This document shows positions 42,108 to 47,761 of a DNA stretch of 47,761 nt, one piece after another; within the stretch, counting starts at the first letter, position 1, and each line of letters begins with the position of its first letter. The position numbers were made by a program, and so were the translations under genes. The notes beneath the pieces are model-generated. The model saw nothing but the letters and a program-made list of their open reading frames with translations. It was not told where the DNA came from and did no database searches. This DNA comes from Hydrogenophaga sp. (GTDB lineage: Bacteria > Pseudomonadota > Gammaproteobacteria > Burkholderiales > Burkholderiaceae_C), in the NCBI RefSeq assembly GCF_030373225.1, contig NZ_JAUCZG010000034.1, positions 1 through 47,761 of the forward strand, read 5' to 3'.

Positions 42108-42232
42108 GGTGGTGGTGCTCGCAAGGCGCGGCGTGACAGGACGTGGCTGGATCATCCCACCGGCGCCCGAATCCGGACTGCGGGAATACACTGCGGCAGC
42201 CCCACCCAAAGCAACGTCCGCGAGAGTCCCGC

Positions 42233-42859
42233 ATGTACCTGCCGCCACAGTTTGCCGCCCAGGATCCCGCCATTGCCCGCGACCTGATGCGGGCCCACCC
42301 GTTCGCCAGCCTCGTGTCCACCGACGACGACGGGTTTCCGTTTGTCACGCCGCTGCCGCTGCACCTGGTGGAGGAAGACGGTGGTCTGACCCTGCTGGGC
42401 CACGTGGCCAGGCCGAACCCGCACGCCCGATACCTGCGCCGGCAGAGCGCGGCCCTGGTGGTGTTCCAGGGCCCGCAGGCCTACATGACGCCGCGGGTCT
42501 ATCCCGATCTCACCCGGGTGCCCACCTGGAGCTATCTCGCGGTGCACGCGCGGGTGCAGGTGAGCTTCATCGAGGCCTTCCAGGACAAGGACCGCCTGAT
42601 CAAGCACCTGATCCACGACCACGATCCGGCCTATGACGCTCAGTGGCGCTCGCTGCCCGAGGACTACCAGCACAAGATGATGGGCGGCATCCATGCGTTC
42701 GAACTGCGGGTGAGCGAACTGCAGTGCAAGGTCAAGCTCAACCAGCACCGGCCGGAGTCGCACGCCGCCATGCTGGCGGCCTACGAGGCGGGCAACGAGA
42801 ACGAGCGCGCGCTGGCCGGCTGGATGCGCCGGCTCGGTCTGACCGGGTCGCCCGCATGA
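42233..42859 (+). CDS. FMN-binding PaiB-like protein
   Basis: A 208-residue protein of the PaiB/FMN-binding split-barrel family. It begins MYLPPQFAAQDPAIARDLMRAHPFASLVS and has FPFVTPLPLHL, HVARPNPHAR and VPTWSYLAVHARVQV, and ends with the helical region GIHAFELRVSELQCKVKLNQHRP. It is often annotated as a negative transcriptional regulator after B. subtilis PaiB, but direct DNA binding is doubtful, and flavin binding is the safer inference. The SGNH hydrolase gene overlaps its stop (ATGA). Confidence 0.9.
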   Translation: MYLPPQFAAQDPAIARDLMRAHPFASLVSTDDDGFPFVTPLPLHLVEEDGGLTLLGHVARPNPHARYLRRQSAALVVFQGPQAYMTPRVYPDLTRVPTWSYLAVHARVQVSFIEAFQDKDRLIKHLIHDHDPAYDAQWRSLPEDYQHKMMGGIHAFELRVSELQCKVKLNQHRPESHAAMLAAYEAGNENERALAGWMRRLGLTGSPA

Positions 42860-43524
42860 GGCGACGGACCTGGCTGCTCGCGTCGTCGCTGCTGCCCCTG
42901 GCTGCGTGGGCGCAGGCGGCTGCGTCTGCCGAACGGCGCTGGAAGCCCGAACTCGATGCGTTCGCGGCGGCCGATCGCCAGCAGATGCCGCCGCCCGGCG
43001 GGGTGTTGTTCATGGGCAGTTCGTCGATCCGTTTCTGGAACGGCCTGGCGACGGCCTTTGACGATCAGCCGGTGGTGATCCAGCGGGGATTCGGCGGCTC
43101 GCGCCTGGCCGACTGTGCCGACCTGGTGCCCCGTCTGGTGCTGCCCTACCAGCCGCGCCTGGTGGTGCTGTACGCCGGAGAAAACGATGTGAACGAAGGC
43201 GCCCGGCCGGCCGAGCTGCTGGCGCATTTTGTTCGGTTCGTGCAGCAGGTGCGCGCGGCCTTGCCGGCCACCCGCGTGGCCTACATCTCGATCAAACCGA
43301 GCCCGTCACGGCTGGCCCACCTGGCCGACATGCGCGAAGCCAACCTGCTGATCCAGACCCACGTGCTGCAGCACGACCACCTTGACTACATCGACGTGCA
43401 CGCCGCCATGCTCGACAACGACGGCCGCCCGCGACCCGAGCTGTTCGTGCGCGACCAGCTGCACCTGAGCGCCGAGGGCTACGGGCTGTGGCGCCAGATC
43501 GTCTCAGCGCACCTGCGGCCCTGA
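42856..43524 (+). CDS. Exported SGNH/GDSL-type hydrolase
   Basis: A 222-residue hydrolase with an N-terminal signal (MRRRTWLLASSLLPLAAWAQA) whose arginines and AQA-type cleavage site fit export. The SGNH blocks are GVLFMGSSSIRFW (nucleophile probably Ser56), GFGGSRLADC, YAGENDVNEG (Asn110) and the Asp200-x2-His203 pair in RDQLHLSAEGYGLW. It probably removes acyl groups from an envelope or extracellular substrate. It starts inside the paiB-like stop codon and its end overlaps the convergent OpgC-like gene by 21 bp. Confidence 0.88.
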   Translation: MRRRTWLLASSLLPLAAWAQAAASAERRWKPELDAFAAADRQQMPPPGGVLFMGSSSIRFWNGLATAFDDQPVVIQRGFGGSRLADCADLVPRLVLPYQPRLVVLYAGENDVNEGARPAELLAHFVRFVQQVRAALPATRVAYISIKPSPSRLAHLADMREANLLIQTHVLQHDHLDYIDVHAAMLDNDGRPRPELFVRDQLHLSAEGYGLWRQIVSAHLRP

Positions 43525-44658
43525 GCGCCACACGGGCGCTGGCCGACGGCCCCGTCGCTCATGCGCCTGCACCGCCATCGCCACCGCAAACAGGCCGGCG
43601 AAGGCGCCCGCCAGCAGCGCCACATCGGTGCGCCACGGACGCACCACCTCGGTCGAGCCGAAGAAGGCGAGGGTGAAGAGGGCGATCACGATGTGGGCGC
43701 AAAACACCGACAGCGCATGGCGCCCGAGCAACTCCAGCGGCAGCGGACGCGGCAGCACGCGCTTGAGCCAGGGACCCGAAGCCACCAGCAGCACGAACAC
43801 GCTGGCGAAATTGAGCACCCGCAGGGGCCCCAGCGACCACTTGTCCAGCAGCAGGCCCACCGCGGGCACGCCCGGCATCGGATCCTGGCCGACCATGTGG
43901 CGCCACAGCAGCATGCCCGCGGCGTACACCGCGGCCGGCACCACCACCCACAGCGGCATGCGCGGCAGTGGCTGCTGGCGCGCGCCCAGCCACAGACCTG
44001 CGATCCACAGCGCCTGCCAGGCCAGCCAGTGGAAGGCGCCCATGTCCTTGTAGGGAATCGGCAGCCCGGTCATGCTCACGGCCAGCCCGTGCAGCGTCAG
44101 GCCCAGGCCCCATTGTTCGGCCAGCCAGAGCAGGGCGCTGAGCGCCAGCACGGCCGACCAGCCGCTGTGCAGGGCGTGTCGCAGCAGCCAGGGGCTCAGC
44201 AGCATCAGGGCGATGTACAGCGGCAGGATGTCCAGCAGCGGCGGGTTGTGCAGCAGCAGCGCCGCACCGACCACGGCGGAACGCGGATCGATGAAGAAGA
44301 ACTCCAGCAGGCCGGTCACGCCCCCTTGCCGGTTGTGCACGCCCAGCCACGCGATCACCGTGAAGGCCAGCAGCAGCAACGCGAGCTGGCACAGGTAGAG
44401 CCTGAGCGCCCGCTCGTGATAGGCGGTCTGCATGGCCGCCACACCGTCCCGGCGGGCGCGCTGACCATAGACGCGGCCGGCCATGAAGGCCGACAGGAAC
44501 ACGAAACCCTCGGCCGCTGAAACGAAGCCGAACGGCTGGCCCGATGGCAACGAATACATCGTCGGCATGTGGGTGAGCGTCATCAACACCAGCATCAAGC
44601 CCCGCAGGGCGTCGAGCTCCCAGCGTCGGGTCGAGGGATGGAGGAGGGGCGTGGACAT
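43504..44658 (-). CDS. OpgC-domain membrane protein
   Basis: A 384-residue protein with about ten membrane helices that matches the OpgC/acyltransferase layout. It has RRWELDALRGLMLVLMTLTHMPTMYSLPSGQPFGFVSAAEGFVFLSAFMAGRVYG near the start and LGRHALSVFCAHIVIALFTLAFFGS near the end. OpgC succinylates osmoregulated periplasmic glucans in related bacteria. No opgG/opgH genes lie here, so the substrate is open. The 3' end overlaps the SGNH hydrolase gene on the other strand. Together with the acyltransferase-3 and sulfatase-fold genes it adds to the envelope-modification theme of this region. Confidence 0.88.
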   Translation of the reverse strand: MSTPLLHPSTRRWELDALRGLMLVLMTLTHMPTMYSLPSGQPFGFVSAAEGFVFLSAFMAGRVYGQRARRDGVAAMQTAYHERALRLYLCQLALLLLAFTVIAWLGVHNRQGGVTGLLEFFFIDPRSAVVGAALLLHNPPLLDILPLYIALMLLSPWLLRHALHSGWSAVLALSALLWLAEQWGLGLTLHGLAVSMTGLPIPYKDMGAFHWLAWQALWIAGLWLGARQQPLPRMPLWVVVPAAVYAAGMLLWRHMVGQDPMPGVPAVGLLLDKWSLGPLRVLNFASVFVLLVASGPWLKRVLPRPLPLELLGRHALSVFCAHIVIALFTLAFFGSTEVVRPWRTDVALLAGAFAGLFAVAMAVQAHERRGRRPAPVWRSGPQVR

Positions 44659-44741
44659 AGGGAAAACCAGAACAACCCGCGATCATGCCAGAGGGCCCGG
44701 GCGCAGCCGCGGTGCAGGGGCGCTGTCCTACACTCGAGCGG

Positions 44742-46133
44742 ATGTCCGAATGCACGCTCACCGACGAAGACTTCATGCGACTGGCGCTTGCCGAGGCCCG
44801 GGCCGCGGGCAGGGCAGGCGAAGTCCCGGTGGGGGCGGTGGTGGTGAAGGACGGACGCGTGATCGCCACCGGGCGCAACGCCCCGATCGACGGATTCGAC
44901 CCAACCGCTCACGCCGAAATCAAAGCCCTGCGCGCCGCCGCGCAGGCATTGGGCAACTACCGGCTGGACGGCTGCACCCTGTACGTGACACTGGAGCCCT
45001 GCGCGATGTGCAGCGGCGCCATGCTGCACGCCCGGCTGGCCCGGGTGGTGTTCGGTGCGTCCGACCCCAAGACCGGCGCGGCCGGCTCGGTGCTCGACCT
45101 GTTCGGGCTCGCCCAACTCAACCACCAGACCGTGGTGCAGGGCGGTGTGCTGGCGAGCGCCGCCGCCGACCTGCTGCGCGGATTTTTCAAGGAGCGACGC
45201 GTGAACCCACATCCCCTGCGCGAAGACGCGCTGCGCACGCCGGACGAGCGCTTCGCCGACCTGCCGGGCTACGCCTGGCAGCCCCGCTACCTGAGCGATC
45301 TCCCGGCGCTGGACGGCTGGCGCATGCACTACCTCGACGAGGGAGCGTCCGCTGAAGGAACTGCGCAGCCTGGCCTCACCTGGCTCTGCCTGCACGGCAA
45401 CCCGGCCTGGAGCTACCTCTACCGCAAGATGATCCCGGTGTTGCTGGCCGGCGGCGGTCGTGTCGTGGCGCCCGACCTGATCGGCTTTGGCCGCAGCGAC
45501 AAGCCCAAGAAAGACGCTGCGCACACCTTCGCCTGGCACCGCCAGGTGCTGCTCGAATTCATCGAGCGGCTGGACCTGAACAACGTGGTGCTGGTGGTGC
45601 AGGACTGGGGCGGACTGCTCGGTCTCACGCTGCCCATGGAGGCGCCCGGGCGCTACCGCGGCCTGCTGGTGATGAACACCACGGTGGCCACCGGTGAGAC
45701 ACCGTTGTCGCCGGGCTTCCTCGCCTGGCGCACCATGTGCGCGCAGAACCCGGAATTCGACGTGGCGCGTCTGTTCGCGCGCGGCAACCCCCAGTTGAGT
45801 GCGGCCGAGTGCGCCGCCTACAACGCGCCGTTTCCCGACCGCGGCCACCGCGCCGCCCTGCGCGCCTTTCCCGCGCTGGTGCCCGAACACCGGGGCGACG
45901 ACGGTGCCGACGTCAGCCGTCGGGCCCGGGCGTTCTGGTCCAGCGACTGGCGTGGTCAGAGCCTGATGGCGATCGGCCAGCTGGACCCGGTGCTGGGTGA
46001 ACCGGTGATGCGCGAACTGCATGCGTCGATTCGCGGCTGTCCCGAGCCGATGCTGCTGCCGCAGGCCGGCCATTTCGTGCAGGAGCACGGCGAGGCCGTC
46101 GCCGAGGCGGCGGTGCGCCATTTCACCCCTTGA
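44742..46133 (+). CDS. tadA: TadA tRNA deaminase fused to haloalkane-dehalogenase-like hydrolase
   Basis: A 463-residue fusion. Residues 1-152 are a complete TadA, which converts wobble A34 of tRNA-Arg to inosine. Zinc site and catalysis use HAE (His57, Glu59) and PCAMC (Cys87, Cys90), and the family end DLLRGFFKERR is intact. Residues 175-463 form an alpha/beta hydrolase close to haloalkane dehalogenase DhlA. Oxyanion HGNP lies at 218-221, nucleophile Asp288 in VVQDWGGLLGLTLP is followed by Trp289, the acid is Asp415 and the base His444 in QAGHFVQEHGE. The DhlA cap Trp175 appears to be Phe345. No frameshift or internal ribosome binding site is evident, so one polypeptide is predicted. Confidence 0.93.
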   Translation: MSECTLTDEDFMRLALAEARAAGRAGEVPVGAVVVKDGRVIATGRNAPIDGFDPTAHAEIKALRAAAQALGNYRLDGCTLYVTLEPCAMCSGAMLHARLARVVFGASDPKTGAAGSVLDLFGLAQLNHQTVVQGGVLASAAADLLRGFFKERRVNPHPLREDALRTPDERFADLPGYAWQPRYLSDLPALDGWRMHYLDEGASAEGTAQPGLTWLCLHGNPAWSYLYRKMIPVLLAGGGRVVAPDLIGFGRSDKPKKDAAHTFAWHRQVLLEFIERLDLNNVVLVVQDWGGLLGLTLPMEAPGRYRGLLVMNTTVATGETPLSPGFLAWRTMCAQNPEFDVARLFARGNPQLSAAECAAYNAPFPDRGHRAALRAFPALVPEHRGDDGADVSRRARAFWSSDWRGQSLMAIGQLDPVLGEPVMRELHASIRGCPEPMLLPQAGHFVQEHGEAVAEAAVRHFTP

Positions 46134-46172
46134 GCCATCCGATCACGACCCCCCTTGCCGACCTCGCACACC

Positions 46173-47105
46173 ATGAGCCACATCTACATTTACTCTCCCT
46201 CCAGCGCGGTGCGCGACAAGGCCGCGTTTCGCCGTGGTGCGGCCCGGCTCCGGCAGCTCGGACACGACGTGGAAATCGACGAGACGGCGCTGGCCAGCCA
46301 CATGCGCTTCGCAGGCGACGACGCCACCCGGCTGGCCGCCATTGCGCGCGCTGCGGCCAGTGGCGCCGACGTGGCGCTGATCTCGCGGGGCGGCTACGGC
46401 CTCACGCGCATCCTGGGCGAGCTGCCCTTCAAGAAGCTGGCCAAGGCCATCGACGGCGGCACGCAGTTCGTGGGCCTGAGCGACTTCACCGCGCTGCAAA
46501 TGGCCTTGCTGGCGAAGACCGGCGCATGCAGCTGGGCCGGCCCGGCGCTGGGGGAAGACTTCGGGGCCGAGGCGCCCGACGACATCATGGAAGCGTGTTT
46601 CGACGACCTCGTGGTCGGGCACGGCGAGGGCGCCGGGTGGCGCCTGCCGGTTGGCGATCTGCGGGCCATGAAGCCCGGCAAGGGCGATGCGCCGCCCGCA
46701 CTGCGCGTGCGCTCGGCCACGCTGTGGGGCGGCAACCTGAGCGTCGTCTGTTCACTGGTCGGCACGCCCTGGCTGCCCGCCATCAGCGGCGGCATCTTGT
46801 TCCTGGAAGACACCCATGAACACCCCTACCGGATCGAACGCCAGCTCACCCAGTTGCTGGATGCAGGCATCCTGGGTCGTCAAAAGGCGGTGCTGATGGG
46901 TTCGTTCAACCGTTTCAAGCTGGTGCCCGGTTACGACCGGGGCTTCAATCTGCAGACGGTGGTCGACTGGCTGCGCACCAGGACCCGAACGCCGGTGTTC
47001 ACCGGCCTGCCGTTCGGCCATGTGCCGACCAAGGTGCTGCTGCCCGTGGGGCGTAAGGTCGACCTGATGGTGGAAGGGCGCGACGCCCTGGTGTACTGGG
47101 GCTGA
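46173..47105 (+). CDS. LD-carboxypeptidase (peptidase S66)
   Basis: A 310-residue serine peptidase of the LdcA family that trims the terminal D-Ala from tetrapeptides during murein recycling in the cytoplasm. The catalytic triad is Ser103 in VGLSDFTAL, Glu212 in FLEDTHEHPYRIER and His283 in LPFGHVPTKVLLP. The RGGYGLTRIL motif (72-81) is also typical, and no signal peptide is present. It starts 39 bp after the tadA fusion on the same strand. ATG 46173 begins the conserved IYIYSPSSAV. Confidence 0.93.
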   Translation: MSHIYIYSPSSAVRDKAAFRRGAARLRQLGHDVEIDETALASHMRFAGDDATRLAAIARAAASGADVALISRGGYGLTRILGELPFKKLAKAIDGGTQFVGLSDFTALQMALLAKTGACSWAGPALGEDFGAEAPDDIMEACFDDLVVGHGEGAGWRLPVGDLRAMKPGKGDAPPALRVRSATLWGGNLSVVCSLVGTPWLPAISGGILFLEDTHEHPYRIERQLTQLLDAGILGRQKAVLMGSFNRFKLVPGYDRGFNLQTVVDWLRTRTRTPVFTGLPFGHVPTKVLLPVGRKVDLMVEGRDALVYWG

Positions 47106-47120
47106 GCAGCCCCGGGTCGC

Positions 47121-47453
47121 TCAGCGGCGGCTGCGGCTGGCTTCGATGAGGCTGCGCGGCACCAGTCCCTGAAACACCGGCGAGAGGCTCTGCACGCGGT
47201 GCACGGCGAGCGCTTCGCCGTGGATCTGGCTCAAGGCGGCCACCATTTCCGCCCGTGCAAACCACAGGGCATGGGGATCGTGCAGGTATTTCAGCCGGCG
47301 GGTGAGATCGGGATTGATCTGCGCGCCGTCTTCGCCGAGCACGTCAAGCATGGCTTTTCGAACAGGCTCCAGCGCCTCGCCCGGGTCCTGATGAACCTCG
47401 GGGCTGAGCAGTGCGGAAATGCTGTTTCGAATACTCGGCTTGAACCAGCGCAT
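47121..47453 (-). CDS. Hypothetical protein
   Basis: A 110-residue soluble, probably helical protein beginning MRWFKPSIRNSISALLSPEVHQDPGEALEPVRKAMLDVLGEDG and ending in a basic tail, SLIEASRSRR. It contains RLKYLHDPHALWFARAEMVAALSQIHG. I do not recognise a family, and no motif suggests catalysis. It converges on the LD-carboxypeptidase gene with a 15-bp gap. It is supported as coding mainly by length, lack of overlap and codon bias like its neighbours. Confidence 0.65.
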   Translation of the reverse strand: MRWFKPSIRNSISALLSPEVHQDPGEALEPVRKAMLDVLGEDGAQINPDLTRRLKYLHDPHALWFARAEMVAALSQIHGEALAVHRVQSLSPVFQGLVPRSLIEASRSRR

Positions 47454-47761
47454 GGTGTGACCTCAACGACTTTTATAGGAATGTGGCCGGAGGATACGTT
47501 CACTCACCGTGTTCGTGCAATCCCGCACGTCGTTTGGGGGGCCTGAAAACAACAAGCAAATCAAAGGTTTACGAAGATATTTTTATCCCATGCTTGAAGT
47601 TAATGGTACCTTTTGTATTCATTTCCACGAAATGAATCATCTTGAATGATTACCCGGCATCGAATGCAATGGCGCCGATGCGACAGGCGCATCGAACAGG
47701 ACTGGACAGGCCGGCGCGCGTCAAGGTAGTTGTCGCCTGAGTCACGCAGCTTTGAGCTGAG
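47454..47761. other. Non-coding window end with nested palindromes
   Basis: No coding region is seen. The part 47545-47660 is clearly AT-richer than its surroundings and holds two adjoining inverted repeats, described separately. A possible promoter (TTGAAG at 47594, TATTCA 16 bp later) points to a gene beyond the window end. Confidence 0.45.
47617..47651. promoter_or_regulatory. Two adjoining palindromes, possible operator
   Basis: ATTCATTTC and GAAATGAAT form a perfect 9-bp inverted repeat around CAC (47617-47637). It overlaps AATCAT...ATGATT around CTTGA (47635-47651). They lie at a candidate promoter in an AT-rich spacer. No specific regulator can be named. Confidence 0.4.

Noticed and set aside
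42143..42232. Longer N-terminus for the PaiB-like protein
   Set aside because: The extra residues are not conserved in character, and the family start MYLPPQF is clear at 42233.

Overview
The window looks like the chromosome of a GC-rich betaproteobacterium of the order Burkholderiales, most likely family Comamonadaceae (Hydrogenophaga-like). The basis is the run rimP-nusA-infB-rbfA-truB-typA, the guaB-guaA and smpB/ratA/rnfH neighbourhoods, yejABEF beside fabI, and two kinds of intergenic repeat typical of this family. This assignment is made by eye from protein resemblance, without a database search.

Layout. Positions 1-1750 are an accessory edge next to the 3' end of a tRNA-Ser(GGA) gene and carry an Xre/RES toxin-antitoxin pair. 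Positions 1877-7884 hold a DUF2237/SPFH/NfeD operon, a large PLP-dependent amino-acid decarboxylase, a Tat-type exported ATP-dependent DNA ligase and fabI. Positions 7923-13495 are a complete yejABEF peptide ABC importer. A two-gene membrane-protein operon (DUF2189, DUF2788) follows, with a well-placed FNR-type site. Positions 14565-23088 are the transcription/translation operon, from a promoter and attenuator-like hairpin through rimP to typA. Positions 23205-30597 hold a DMT exporter, a 3-hydroxyisobutyryl-CoA hydrolase-like enzyme, smpB, ratA-rnfH, a DUF4124 protein and guaB-guaA.

Positions 30598-32974 are a disturbed zone: a decayed IS3-family transposase, non-coding debris and an AT-rich acyltransferase-3 gene that looks acquired. 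From about 33.1 to 41.5 kb is a compact envelope/small-molecule cluster: FkbM methyltransferase, sulfatase-fold membrane protein, YceI, CDP-alcohol phosphatidyltransferase, and a divergent operon of MDR dehydrogenase, an atypical PTPS/QueD homologue, GT4 glycosyltransferase and SAM methyltransferase, with a RibD-type reductase facing it. The combination suggests a modified pterin-like or related GTP-derived product, possibly glycosylated and methylated. That is inference, and I regard this cluster as the best candidate for an undescribed system here. The last 6 kb hold a PaiB-like protein, an SGNH hydrolase, an OpgC-like membrane protein, a TadA-haloalkane-dehalogenase-like fusion and an LD-carboxypeptidase.

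No CRISPR array, rRNA, known riboswitch, complete insertion sequence or prophage was seen.
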